Shown in pieces: positions 24,547 to 32,267 of a DNA stretch of 35,013 bases. The notes below the pieces were generated by a model, which was not told where the DNA came from, searched no databases, and saw only the letters and a program-made list of their open reading frames with translations. Source of the stretch: Nitrospira sp. (lineage in GTDB: Bacteria > Nitrospirota > Nitrospiria > Nitrospirales > Nitrospiraceae); NCBI GenBank assembly GCA_013140455.1, contig JABFSU010000003.1:1-35013 (forward strand), given 5' to 3'. Each line of letters begins with the position of its first letter. Position 1 is the first letter of the stretch. The translations under genes and the position numbers were made by a program.

Positions 24547-25488
24547 TTAAGACCGCTTGCTTGCAGCGGTCGATCGTGTGCGGCCGGTGTGTTGGGTTCC
24601 CTGCTTTGTCGCACGAGCCATGAGCGGATGCCCCATGGCAGCCCGCTCTTCGATGTACCGTTCCGCGCATTGCCGGGCCAGCGCGCGAACCCGTGCAATG
24701 TAGCCGGTGCGCTCCGCCACACTGATGGCGCCACGCGCGTCAAGCATGTTGAATACGTGCGAGGATTTGATGCAGTAGTCGTAGGCCGGCAACGTCAAGC
24801 GCTTCTCGGTCTGCGCGAGCAACCGCTTACATTCGGCCTCGTGCGATTGAAAGGCCTGCATCAGCATCGCCACATCGCCTTCTTCGAAGTTGTAGCGTGA
24901 TCCCTGCACTTCAGTTTCGTGATGGATATCGCCGTACTTGATCTGATCGGTCCAGGCCAGGTCATACACATTATTGACCTGCTGCAAATACATGGCGATG
25001 CGTTCTGTGCCGTAGGTGATCTCGCCGGTGATGGGCGCCAGCTCGATCCCGCCGATTTCCTGGAAATAGGTGAACTGGGTAATCTCCATTCCATCGAGCC
25101 GGACTTCCAACCCCAACCCCCAGGCCCCGAGCGTGGGAGACTCCCAGTCATCTTGAATAAATCGGATGTCGTGCTGTTTGGGATTGATCCCCAATTGCGC
25201 GAGGCTTTCGAGATAGAGTTCCTGGATATTGTCAGGGGCCGGCTTCAGCACCACCTGGTACTGATAGTAATGCTGCATGCGATTCGGGTTTTCCCCGTAG
25301 CGGCCGTCCGTGGGACGACGGCAGGGTTGCGGATAGGCGGCTCGCCAGGGTTCGGGACCAAGGGAACGAAGGAAGGTGGCCGGGTGAAATGTCCCCGCCC
25401 CCATTTCCATGTCGTACGGCTGCTGAATGACGCAGCCTCGATCCGCCCAAAACCTGCTCAACGTAAGAATGAGGTCCTGATAATTCAC
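24547..25488 (-). CDS. glyQ: Glycyl-tRNA synthetase alpha subunit
   Basis: Catalytic subunit of 313 residues that activates glycine and charges tRNA(Gly) with GlyS. Typical sequence: [92 protein letters not shown] chose the GTG at 25488, where the protein starts in the family's usual position and GGA sits about 6 bases upstream; the frame is open to a TTG at 25554, which would add 22 residues. The C-terminal tail ([21 protein letters not shown]) exceeds the usual length by ~20 basic residues. It is directly followed by glyS, so the two are co-translated. Confidence 0.95.
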   Translation of the reverse strand: MNYQDLILTLSRFWADRGCVIQQPYDMEMGAGTFHPATFLRSLGPEPWRAAYPQPCRRPTDGRYGENPNRMQHYYQYQVVLKPAPDNIQELYLESLAQLGINPKQHDIRFIQDDWESPTLGAWGLGLEVRLDGMEITQFTYFQEIGGIELAPITGEITYGTERIAMYLQQVNNVYDLAWTDQIKYGDIHHETEVQGSRYNFEEGDVAMLMQAFQSHEAECKRLLAQTEKRLTLPAYDYCIKSSHVFNMLDARGAISVAERTGYIARVRALARQCAERYIEERAAMGHPLMARATKQGTQHTGRTRSTAASKRS

Positions 25489-25731
25489 GAATGGTCCAAT
25501 GATTGATTCAAGAGAAGACTCATTAGTTGCCGCCGGAGAAAAACAGCGTGCCAAGCTAACAAGAATGCTTTCATACTGTCAAGCAACATTCCCTCATGGA
25601 TCAAAGAGTTGCATCACGTTTTCGAGAGAGAAACGAATCGGGGTATCGAGCCGACATCTGAATGACTTTTCACGAGCAATAGGAATCAGGACCTTGACGA
25701 ATCTGATCAGCCTCGATTACTGTGTCGAAAC

Positions 25732-25744
25732 TTGACTAAGTCAA
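25732..25744 (+). promoter_or_regulatory. Candidate operator of the Rrf2 gene
   Basis: TTGAC-TAA-GTCAA is a perfect 5-bp inverted repeat with a 3-base centre, 22 bases before the Rrf2 start codon. TTGACT could also be a -35 element, but no -10 lies at a proper distance. Rrf2 proteins often repress their own operon through such short palindromes. The gap 25489-25765 is AT-rich and otherwise gene-free. Confidence 0.4.
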
Positions 25745-25765
25745 TTCATTTTAGAAAGACAAGGC

Positions 25766-26200
25766 GTGAAGCTTTCCAAGAAAAGCGAATACGGACTCCG
25801 GGCGCTCATTGAACTCACGCTCGCCTACGAACAAGCGACGCTACAGCGCCATCAAATTGCGAAGCGCCAGCATATCCCCATCGAGTTTCTCGAACAAATT
25901 CTTCTGGCCCTGAAACGGGCGGGACTACTGGCCAGCCGACGAGGCCTCAAGGGAGGCTATACCCTCATCAAGCCCCCCGGGGAGATCACCGTCGGTCAAG
26001 TGATCCGCATATTGGATGGCCCGCTTGCCCCCATCGGCTGTGTGAGCAAGACCGCCTACCAAAAGTGTCGGGACTGCCCCTACGCAGACAAGGCTGAGTG
26101 CCCCGTCCAGCATGTGATGGGCCCGGTCCGCGATGCCATAGCCGGCATCCTCGATAATTGTACGCTCAACGATTTTGCATCAAGTCATCGCAAGGGATAA
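25766..26200 (+). CDS. Rrf2-family transcriptional regulator with Cys cluster
   Basis: DNA-binding protein of 144 residues. The winged helix-turn-helix (~1-70) has MKLSKKSEYGLRALIELTL, HQIAKRQHIPIEFLEQILLALKRAGLL and RRGLKGGYTLIKP. A dimerisation helix follows. The regulatory loop carries Cys92, Cys101, Cys104 and Cys112 (C-x8-C-x2-C-x7-C), a spacing unlike that of IscR or NsrR; an iron-sulfur or metal site is likely. The GTG start at 25766 has little ribosome binding site. The TauE/SafE gene starts 14 bases after its stop, so it probably controls that permease; cysteine or sulfite could be the signal. Family call is firm, ligand is inference. Confidence 0.9.
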   Translation: MKLSKKSEYGLRALIELTLAYEQATLQRHQIAKRQHIPIEFLEQILLALKRAGLLASRRGLKGGYTLIKPPGEITVGQVIRILDGPLAPIGCVSKTAYQKCRDCPYADKAECPVQHVMGPVRDAIAGILDNCTLNDFASSHRKG

Positions 26201-26214
26201 CCCAAGGGATACCC

Positions 26215-27048
26215 ATGGATCAGATCGTCCTCGTCCTCATTACCTTCGTCGCCGCAACCGTCAATGGCGCGCTGGGCTACGGCTTCTCTTCGATTACGAT
26301 GCCGGTGGCCCTGCTCTTTTACACGAATCGCATCTTGAATCCCGCCATGGTGCTCGTGGAGCTGGTCCTGAATAGTTATGTTCTCTTTCTGAACCGCCAA
26401 AACATACCCAATATTTTCCGGCGCGTGGTGCCGATCTTGATCGGACTGGCCGTCGGCGTCGCCATCGGCAGCTACATCCTTTCGATGGTGCAACCGGCCT
26501 GGGTGAAATTCGTCACCTACTTCATGTTGCTCCCCTTGATCCTGCTTCAGGCGGCCGGTATCCGCAAACCGATCAAAGCTGAACAAGCCATCGGGGTCCC
26601 GTTCGGTGTCGGCATCGGCACCCTCTATTCCGTTACGACCATCTCCGGGCCGCCGCTGGCGTTACTGTTCAATAATCAAGGATATGAAAAGCAGGATTTT
26701 CGCGCGGCGCTGGGCGTGATTCGGGTTGCGGAAGCGACGCTGACGGCCATCGCTTACGGCATCATCGGATTTTACAGCGTTGCGAGCATGGAGGTTATGC
26801 CGTACATCGTGCCGAGCGTCTTACTGGGTATTCCGCTCGGCGCGTTCTTGATCCGCTGGATGGATCCGGAAACCTTCCGGCGGCTCTGCATGAGCTTTGA
26901 TGCCGTCGTCGTCGGATTTGGACTTTCAAGGGTTCTTGTCGAGCTGAAACTCGCAAGCACCTTCACTACCTACAGCATTCTTTCAATCGTCGTCCTGCTC
27001 AACGCGTTTCTCCTGTACCGGTATTTTCAAGGCCGCGCCGCACCGTAA
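26215..27048 (+). CDS. TauE/SafE (TSUP) family membrane permease
   Basis: Inner-membrane protein of 277 residues with about eight hydrophobic segments, the typical length. The opening VLVLITFVAATVNGALGYGFSSITMPVAL and the second-half SVTTISGPPLALLFNNQGYEKQDFRAAL are the two repeated TSUP motifs. The family carries sulfite, sulfoacetate and related organosulfonates out of or into the cell. ATG 26215 follows AAGGGA by 5 bases. The Rrf2 regulator ends 14 bases upstream, and the pair looks like an operon devoted to a sulfur compound. Nothing in the protein tells the substrate. Confidence 0.9.
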   Translation: MDQIVLVLITFVAATVNGALGYGFSSITMPVALLFYTNRILNPAMVLVELVLNSYVLFLNRQNIPNIFRRVVPILIGLAVGVAIGSYILSMVQPAWVKFVTYFMLLPLILLQAAGIRKPIKAEQAIGVPFGVGIGTLYSVTTISGPPLALLFNNQGYEKQDFRAALGVIRVAEATLTAIAYGIIGFYSVASMEVMPYIVPSVLLGIPLGAFLIRWMDPETFRRLCMSFDAVVVGFGLSRVLVELKLASTFTTYSILSIVVLLNAFLLYRYFQGRAAP

Positions 27049-27358
27049 TTCAGAATCTAGTCTCCTCCAACAATCCGCTAAGCCCCCCCCCTTGCCGTCC
27101 GGCCTCGATTACGCCCTGACGCCCCTATTCGAAAAAACATGTGTAGGGAGTGAAGGCATATCCCTACATCATCAGAATGAGAGATCTTAGTAAAATCGCT
27201 CTGAATATTCGCCAACCTGAAGGTCAAAACATTCAGACCTTGCGATACAGGCAAAAATTTCCATTCAAAATCTCAATAGGCACCTGGGACAGAGACTTAT
27301 TTATCCTTGGCCTATGTTTTGCTAGACATACCTCCCATAAACAAGGGAGCGGGAAGTC
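27049..27358. other. Gene-free AT-richer stretch with two small hairpins
   Basis: No credible gene is seen. There is a run of nine to ten C at about 27086-27095. TGTAGGGA (27142-27149) pairs with TCCCTACA (27161-27168), and AAGGTC (27220-27225) with GACCTT (27236-27241). Base composition is clearly AT-richer than in the flanking genes. Confidence 0.5.
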
Positions 27359-27451
27359 ATGATCCTCTTCATATTACTCATCATGGCAGCTGTTGCGCTG
27401 AGCGCCAGCTCAACGCCGTTAACGAACAGCCCTTGCCGTTCGACATTTTAA
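27359..27451 (+). CDS. Possible 30-residue hydrophobic peptide
   Basis: ATG 27359 opens a 30-codon frame with an N-terminal hydrophobic stretch (MILFILLIMAAVALSASS) and a short polar tail. GGGAGCGGGAAG lies immediately upstream and could serve as ribosome binding site. It might be a small membrane peptide or a leader. It is too short for firm support. Confidence 0.3.
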   Translation: MILFILLIMAAVALSASSTPLTNSPCRSTF

Positions 27452-27523
27452 GGTTGTAGCTCCAGCCTCCAATCAAGTAGAAGGAAACCCCCTTACATGA
27501 GAGATGAATCGAGGAACCGATCC

Positions 27524-27889
27524 ATGCGTACTTTGTCCACATGCATTTTGTTGACCGCCTGCACACTGCTAACCGGCTGTGGCGGCGGCGGGGAAGGAGC
27601 GCCTGCCGTCTCCACGTCCTCAAGCTCAGCACTCCCGACTGCCTCACTCGCATGGAACCCGATACCGGATTCGTCGATTATCGGATACTATGTCCACTAC
27701 GGGCGGCAATCTCCCGGGCAGCCGGGCTCCTGCTCATATGAAGCGGCTCAATTCGTCGAGTCTCCGAACGCCACACTCTCCGACCTCCAACCCGACACCC
27801 GCTATTACTTTACGGTCAGCGCCTACAATGGCCTCGAGAGCGCCTGCTCAAGCGAAGTCTCGACCGTCACGCCCTCGTCTCAGGCCTAG
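27524..27889 (+). CDS. Fibronectin type III domain lipoprotein
   Basis: Lipoprotein of 121 residues; lipobox LLTGC (Cys19) followed by a Gly/Ser/Pro linker (GGGGEGAPAVSTSSSS). One FN3 domain (~36-121): SLAWNPIPDSSIIGYYVHYGRQ, SYEAAQFVESPNATLSDLQPDTRYYFTVSAYNGLESACSSEVST. The Cys pair GSCSY and SACSSE could form a disulfide. GAGGAA lies 7 bases before ATG 27524; the frame is open upstream to 27497 but without a better site. It is a surface or periplasmic spacer-like protein whose partner is unknown. A strong stem-loop follows its stop. Confidence 0.82.
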   Translation: MRTLSTCILLTACTLLTGCGGGGEGAPAVSTSSSSALPTASLAWNPIPDSSIIGYYVHYGRQSPGQPGSCSYEAAQFVESPNATLSDLQPDTRYYFTVSAYNGLESACSSEVSTVTPSSQA

Positions 27890-27912
27890 TCCGAACCATC
27901 CGTCCATTTTCT

Positions 27913-27958
27913 GCGATCTTCTTCCTTGAGGTTTCCGAGACTCAAGCAAGAAGATCGC
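27913..27958 (+). terminator. Strong stem-loop after the FN3 lipoprotein gene
   Basis: GCGATCTTCTTCCTTGAG (27913-27930) and CTCAAGCAAGAAGATCGC (27941-27958) form an 18-bp stem with one mismatch and a 10-base loop, 23 bases after the stop codon. No T-run follows. Confidence 0.6.
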
Positions 27959-28086
27959 AAGTCCCTTCATTGACTCCCTCCCATCGTTTTGTTAGCCTCA
28001 AGCCCCGCCGCGTTTCTGCCGATCTCTGACGTAGAGAAGCATGCGCCGGCAACCTACTGAGTGTTCAATTCCTGAAAGGAGTTCCG

Positions 28087-29952
28087 ATGGCCAGTGCAGC
28101 CCTGTCTCCAGAATTACTCAATACCCTCCACAACAAGGCCACGCAACTCCGTATCGAAAGCGTTCGAGCCACATCTGAAGCGGCCAGCGGCCATCCATCG
28201 AGCTGCTGCTCTGCCGCCGACATCGTGGCGACCCTCTTCTTTTCCGTCATGCGCTACGACCCGAAAAACCCCAAAGCCCCGAACAGCGATCGATTCGTCC
28301 TCTCAAAAGGACATGCCGCCCCCCTGCTCTATGCCGCCTGGGCGGAAGCAGGACTGTTCCCCAAGAGCGACCTCTTGAAGTTGCGGACATTAGCATCAGA
28401 TCTCGAAGGCCACCCGACACCCCGGCTTTCTTTTGTCGATATGGCCACGGGCTCGCTCGGACAAGGTCTCCCTGTTGGAATCGGCATTGCCCTGAACGCG
28501 AAATCCGTCGATAAGCTTGACCACCGGACCTACGTCTTGATGGGCGACGGCGAGTCCGTCGAAGGATCAAACTGGGAAGCGGCTGAAGTGGCCCGGCATC
28601 ACGGCCTGGATAATCTCTGCGCCATCGTCGATGTGAACCGGCTGGGGCAGAGCGATCCCACCATGTTGCAACACAACATGGAGGGCTACCGCGCGCGCTG
28701 GTCGGGATTCGGCTGGCATGCCATCGTGGTCGACGGTCATGACATCGCTGCGCTCGTTGCCGCCTTTGACGAGGCGTCCCGCACAAAAGGGAAACCGACC
28801 GTCTTGCTGGCCAAAACCTTTAAGGGGCACGGCCTTTCATTCATGGCGGACAGCCCCAATTGGCATGGGAAGCCGGTCCCGAAGGGCGAAGAGACGCAAA
28901 AAGCGATCGATGAATTGACCAGGCAACTGAAACCCGGCAACGGAACCGTGCAAGTGAACCGGCCCGCCGCAGTCACACCGGCGCCGGCGACAAAAACTGC
29001 GCTTCCCCCTTCACCCTATAAAGTGGGCGAGGCCGCCGCGACGCGCGAAGCCTTCGGCCTGGCACTCGAAGCCATAGGAAGCGTGAACTCCTCTGTGGTC
29101 GGCTTGGACGCAGACGTCAAGAACTCCACCTACACAGATAAGTTCGGCAAGAAGTTCCCGAATCGGTTCTTCGAAAACTTCATCGCCGAGCAAAACATGC
29201 TGGGCGCGGCCGCCGGCCTCGCCGCCTGCGGAAAAGTTCCGTTCGTCGCCACCTTCGCCGCGTTCTTTACGCGCGCCTACGACTTCATCCGGATGGCCGC
29301 CATCAGTCAATCCAACATCAAGCTGGTCGGCACCCATGTGGGCGTCAGCATCGGCGAGGACGGCCCGTCGCAAATGGGCCTCGAAGATATTGCCATGATG
29401 GCGGCACAGCCCGGCATCATCGTCCTCTATCCGTCGGACGCCACCTGCACCTATCGTCTGGTCGAAGCCGCAGCCAACCACAAGGGGATGGTCTACATCC
29501 GCGCCGGACGCCCGAAATCTCCGGTGCTCTATGGACCGGAAGAGACGTTCCCGATCGGGGGCAGCAAAGTCCTCCGCCAAAGCGCGAACGACGCGCTCAC
29601 GATCGTGGCAGCCGGCGTCACATTATTTGAAGCCCTCAAAGCCCACGATCAATTGAAGGCCGCGGGCATTGCCGTGCGCGTCATCGATCTCTACAGCATC
29701 GCTCCCATCGACCAAGCCACCCTCATCGCCAGCGCACGCGCCACCCACGGCCGTCTCCTCACCGTGGAAGACCACTACGCGCACGGCGGACTCGGCGATG
29801 CCGTCCTGAGCGCGGTCGGGGCAGAAGGCGTGAAGGTCCACAAGCTCGCCGTCCGGACGATTCCCCATAGCGGCAAACCGGATGAACTCGTCGATCATTT
29901 TGGCATCGGAGCGCGATCCATTGTCGAAGCGGCCAAGCAGATCATCAAGTAA
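28087..29952 (+). CDS. tkt: Transketolase (short, animal-type)
   Basis: Thiamine-diphosphate enzyme of 621 residues moving two-carbon ketol units in the pentose phosphate pathway. The pyrophosphate-binding half has SGHPSSCCSAADI, LSKGHAAPLLYAAW, TGSLGQGLPVGIGIAL and MGDGESVEGSNWEA. The pyrimidine-binding half has FFENFIAEQNMLGAAAGLA and THVGVSIGEDGPSQM. A Pro/Ala/Thr-rich linker (~285-315) joins them. The length fits the ~620-residue TKT/TKTL type rather than the ~660-residue E. coli type. AAGGAG lies 6 bases before ATG 28087. The Crp/Fnr gene begins four bases after its stop codon, so co-transcription is plausible, but a long hairpin sits between them. Confidence 0.94.
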   Translation: MASAALSPELLNTLHNKATQLRIESVRATSEAASGHPSSCCSAADIVATLFFSVMRYDPKNPKAPNSDRFVLSKGHAAPLLYAAWAEAGLFPKSDLLKLRTLASDLEGHPTPRLSFVDMATGSLGQGLPVGIGIALNAKSVDKLDHRTYVLMGDGESVEGSNWEAAEVARHHGLDNLCAIVDVNRLGQSDPTMLQHNMEGYRARWSGFGWHAIVVDGHDIAALVAAFDEASRTKGKPTVLLAKTFKGHGLSFMADSPNWHGKPVPKGEETQKAIDELTRQLKPGNGTVQVNRPAAVTPAPATKTALPPSPYKVGEAAATREAFGLALEAIGSVNSSVVGLDADVKNSTYTDKFGKKFPNRFFENFIAEQNMLGAAAGLAACGKVPFVATFAAFFTRAYDFIRMAAISQSNIKLVGTHVGVSIGEDGPSQMGLEDIAMMAAQPGIIVLYPSDATCTYRLVEAAANHKGMVYIRAGRPKSPVLYGPEETFPIGGSKVLRQSANDALTIVAAGVTLFEALKAHDQLKAAGIAVRVIDLYSIAPIDQATLIASARATHGRLLTVEDHYAHGGLGDAVLSAVGAEGVKVHKLAVRTIPHSGKPDELVDHFGIGARSIVEAAKQIIK

Positions 29953-29954
29953 TC

Positions 29955-29987
29955 GGTTGAGCTCATCCCCCACGGATGAGCTCAACC
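29955..29987 (+). promoter_or_regulatory. Perfect 14-bp hairpin at the tkt-Crp/Fnr junction
   Basis: GGTTGAGCTCATCC (29955-29968) and GGATGAGCTCAACC (29974-29987) pair perfectly around a CCCAC loop. It starts two bases after the tkt stop codon, and the best start codon of the next gene (TTG 29957) lies inside the 5' arm. It has no U-tract. It could end tkt transcripts, or gate translation of the regulator, or be an operator. Confidence 0.7.
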
Positions 29988-30649
29988 ATATTCCTCTGCT
30001 CAAGATTCTCTCCAACGCAGACCGCCAACGCGTGCTTCAGGACTTGACCGAACAGCACTACACCAAGCGCGATGTCATTTTCCGGGAAGGCGATCCGACC
30101 GAATACTTCCACATCGTGAAGGAAGGCACGGTCAAATGCGTCAAATCGAGCCCCGAAGGGAAAGAATGCACGCTGAAGATGCTGATGCCCGGCGATCTCT
30201 TTTGCTGCGACGCCGCCGCCTTTGAGGGAGCCCGCCATCCGGGCACGGCGCAACCGATGGGCGATGTCAGCATCTTGCGGATGAACAAGAAGTCCTACTT
30301 CGACATGCTGCGCCGCAATCCCGAAGCCGCCATTGAAGTCATCAAGCATCTCGGGAATCGCCTCAATGAAGCCCAAGAGAAAGCCAAGGTCATGGCCCTC
30401 GACCGCGCTGACCAGCGACTGGCCTCGCTCCTGGTCGATCTGGCGACGAAGAACGGCGTGAAAGACCCGCAAGGCATCAAGCTCCCGATGAGACTGACCC
30501 GCCAGGATATGGCCAACATGGTGGGCACGACGACCGAGACCGCCATTCGCATCATGAGCCGGTTCACACGCGAACGGCTCGTGTCCGGAACGGCGACCCG
30601 TCTCATTATCCGGAATCTCGCCGGCCTCAAAGCCCTCGCCTCTGCGTAA
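29957..30649 (+). CDS. Crp/Fnr-family transcriptional regulator
   Basis: Regulator of 230 residues. The cyclic-nucleotide-type beta-barrel (~15-125) has KRDVIFREGDPTEYFHIVKEGTVKCV and MLMPGDLFCCDAAAFEG. A dimer helix follows (EVIKHLGNRLNEAQEKAK). The DNA-binding domain (~155-228) has the helix-turn-helix RLTRQDMANMVGTTTETAIRIMSRFTRE. There is no N-terminal Fnr-type Cys cluster; Cys residues sit in the barrel instead. TTG 29957 is the only start that gives normal length without deep overlap with tkt, and it lies inside the hairpin at 29955-29987 with no clear ribosome binding site. ATG 29976 is out of frame; ATG 29882 would overlap tkt by 71 bases. The adjacent nirK is its likely target. Confidence 0.88.
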   Translation: MSSSPTDELNHIPLLKILSNADRQRVLQDLTEQHYTKRDVIFREGDPTEYFHIVKEGTVKCVKSSPEGKECTLKMLMPGDLFCCDAAAFEGARHPGTAQPMGDVSILRMNKKSYFDMLRRNPEAAIEVIKHLGNRLNEAQEKAKVMALDRADQRLASLLVDLATKNGVKDPQGIKLPMRLTRQDMANMVGTTTETAIRIMSRFTRERLVSGTATRLIIRNLAGLKALASA

Positions 30650-30687
30650 GACCCTCCGGACCGGTATTTCCAACATATTTCAAAAAC

Positions 30688-30701
30688 ATGATGCGCGTCA
30701 T
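30688..30701 (+). promoter_or_regulatory. Candidate Crp/Fnr-type operator before nirK
   Basis: ATGATGCGCGTCAT contains TGA-N6-TCA, the shared core of Crp and Fnr sites, with flanking AT. Its centre (30694.5) lies 29.5 bases before TATGCT (30724-30729), the best -10 match. That puts the site at -41.5 from a start at 30736, the standard class II activator position. No -35 of quality is at the usual place, as expected of an activated promoter. Experimental proof is lacking. Confidence 0.55.
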
Positions 30702-30723
30702 ATTTTTTTGACAGCGCCCTCCT

Positions 30724-30729
30724 TATGCT
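30724..30729 (+). promoter_or_regulatory. Possible -10 element of the nirK promoter
   Basis: TATGCT matches TATAAT in 4 of 6 positions. The implied transcript would start near 30736 and have a leader of about 93 bases before the nirK start codon. Confidence 0.35.
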
Positions 30730-30828
30730 CGCACGCACAGACGATGTGTCGCTGAAGCCTTCAGAGACAAGAGCCCTCAGCACATTCGCCTGGAGAAGTT
30801 CGACCAACCATACACAGAGGAGCGCGAC

Positions 30829-31794
30829 ATGATGAACAGAGGATCACAACAGGTAGTCGCAATGGCAGGATCGGCTGCCATTGCACTGGCCGGACTGATA
30901 GGACTCCCGTCCTATGCGTCCGCAAAGACCCATGACATTCGCATGACTGCCGTCGAGTCCGACATCATCATTGACGGCGGCGGGGAGAAGTACGCCGCCT
31001 GGACCTTCAACGGCACGATGCCCGGCCCGGTCGTCCGCGTCACCGAAGGCGACACCATCAACTTCACCCTGACCAACCCCGCGACGAACAAGAACCCGCA
31101 CGCGATGGACTTTCATGCGGCAGAGATCGACTTCTTGAAGAACTACAAGGCCATCAACGCCGGCGAAACGATCAGCTATACCTTCGTCGCCAAGAAGCCC
31201 GGGATCTTCTTCTATCACTGCGGTGCACCGCCCATGATTCAACACGTCGCGCGCGGCATGTTCGGCGCCATCATCGTCGATCCGAAAGACGCATCGGTCT
31301 GGCCCAAGGCGGACCGTGAATACGTGCTGGTCCAATCCGAATACTTCAAAAACCCCGGCGACGTGCAAGCGATGTTCGACCGGAAGTTCGACGGCATGAT
31401 GTTCAACGGCGGCATCTTCAAATATCACCCGTTTGTCACGGGCGGCGGCAAGCTCGACGCCAAGCCGGGTGAGCGCGTGCGCGTCTATTTCGTCAACGCC
31501 GGCCCGAACGAGTTCTCCTCGTTCCACCCCATCGGTGAGATCTGGGACAATGTGTATGAAAGCGGCAATCCGGCCAATAAGCTGACCGGCGTGCAGACCT
31601 ATGTGGTCGGACCGGGCAGCGCCGCAACCTTCGACGTCGTCGTGGAATCGGCCGGCGCCTACCCGCTGGTCACCCACTCCCTGACCGGTGCCCTTCGTGG
31701 CGCAATCGCCGTCCTCTTGGCATCCCCCGATGCCAAGCCCTCGACGAACTTGATGCCCATGGTACCGTGGGAACTTCCCGCAAAGACGAAGTAA
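30829..31794 (+). CDS. nirK: Copper-containing nitrite reductase, class II-like
   Basis: Periplasmic enzyme of 321 residues that reduces nitrite to NO. Signal peptide ~1-32 (ending SYASA). Two cupredoxin domains. Type 1 copper ligands: His91, Cys131, His139, Met144. Type 2 ligands: His96, His130, His283. Catalytic residues: Asp94 (in HAMDFH) and His233 (in SSFHPIG). The Cys-to-His spacing of eight (FYHCGAPPMIQHVARGM) is one shorter than in class I enzymes and matches class II (AniA-type). ATG 30829 has AGAGGAG 6 bases upstream; a second ATG follows directly. A Crp/Fnr regulator lies just upstream with a candidate site at -41.5. All key residues are present, so it should be active. Confidence 0.95.
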   Translation: MMNRGSQQVVAMAGSAAIALAGLIGLPSYASAKTHDIRMTAVESDIIIDGGGEKYAAWTFNGTMPGPVVRVTEGDTINFTLTNPATNKNPHAMDFHAAEIDFLKNYKAINAGETISYTFVAKKPGIFFYHCGAPPMIQHVARGMFGAIIVDPKDASVWPKADREYVLVQSEYFKNPGDVQAMFDRKFDGMMFNGGIFKYHPFVTGGGKLDAKPGERVRVYFVNAGPNEFSSFHPIGEIWDNVYESGNPANKLTGVQTYVVGPGSAATFDVVVESAGAYPLVTHSLTGALRGAIAVLLASPDAKPSTNLMPMVPWELPAKTK

Positions 31795-31806
31795 GGTTCG
31801 CTACGA

Positions 31807-31836
31807 GCTCCGGCTGGTCTTTCGACCAGCCGGAGC
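31807..31836 (+). terminator. Stem-loop after nirK
   Basis: GCTCCGGCTGGTC (31807-31819) and GACCAGCCGGAGC (31824-31836) form a perfect 13-bp stem with a TTTC tetraloop, 12 bases after the nirK stop. No U-tract follows, as with the other hairpins in this window. Confidence 0.65.
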
Positions 31837-31871
31837 GTATCATCCCCGTCCGAACCGTTCACGAGAACCAG

Positions 31872-32225
31872 ATGCCGAACAGACGCACGATCCTTCTGAT
31901 CGGTCTGAGCCTCTTCCTCTTAAGAGACGACACCGCTCAAGCTGAGTCGACACACGAGCGTGTCACGCTCATGCTCAGCGGCCCGGACTGCCCATCGATA
32001 CGACAGAGAATAACCACGGCGCTCCATCAGCAACCCGGTGTGCTCAATGTGGATCCGGATCTGATGCCCGACCATGTACTCGTCGATATCGTTCAGTCGA
32101 CGTTGACCGATACGACACTGGCGGCGACGGCACATACCGCGATCGCCGGAGCCCGGTGCCGGGCGGAGATCATGAAATCCTGCATCACGGCAGGGCCGTC
32201 GAGCCACCACACCGATCCGCCGTAA
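31872..32225 (+). CDS. Exported HMA-like small protein
   Basis: Protein of 117 residues with a signal-like N-terminus (RTILLIGLSLFLLRDDTAQA). The remainder looks like a ferredoxin-like heavy-metal-associated domain: RVTLMLSGPDCPSIRQRITTALHQQPGV, then LVDIVQSTLTDTTLAATAHTAIAGARCRAEI. Normal HMA domains have G-M-x-C-x-x-C; here only one Cys (GPDCPS) is present, with two more Cys near the end (RCRAEIMKSC). It might bind copper for the neighbouring NirK or act as a scaffold. The start at ATG 31872 has only a weak ribosome binding site. No established family is certain. Confidence 0.55.
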   Translation: MPNRRTILLIGLSLFLLRDDTAQAESTHERVTLMLSGPDCPSIRQRITTALHQQPGVLNVDPDLMPDHVLVDIVQSTLTDTTLAATAHTAIAGARCRAEIMKSCITAGPSSHHTDPP

Positions 32226-32267
32226 GTGCCGCCGACGGACCGACCCAGTCCCACTGACGGGCAGGCT

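Noticed and set aside
27084-27096. Poly-C run as a phase-variation tract
   Set aside because: It is in an intergenic stretch with no gene or promoter element nearby that its length could switch.
27150-27362. Plus-strand ORF of 70 codons in the gap before the FN3 lipoprotein
   Set aside because: No ribosome binding site, no domain, and it starts within a hairpin in an AT-rich intergenic stretch.
29976-29978. ATG as start of the Crp/Fnr gene
   Set aside because: It is out of frame with the regulator; the frame needs TTG 29957 or a start inside tkt.
29963-30676. Minus-strand ORF of 237 codons
   Set aside because: Antisense to the well-supported Crp/Fnr gene; its sequence has no domain and no ribosome binding site.
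30708-30713. TTGACA as a -35 element of nirK
   Set aside because: No -10 match lies 16-18 bases downstream (the sequence there is GCACGC); the activator-type arrangement fits better.
30844-31677. Minus-strand ORF of 277 codons
   Set aside because: Antisense to nirK, whose copper ligands are all intact; composition is that of a shadow frame.
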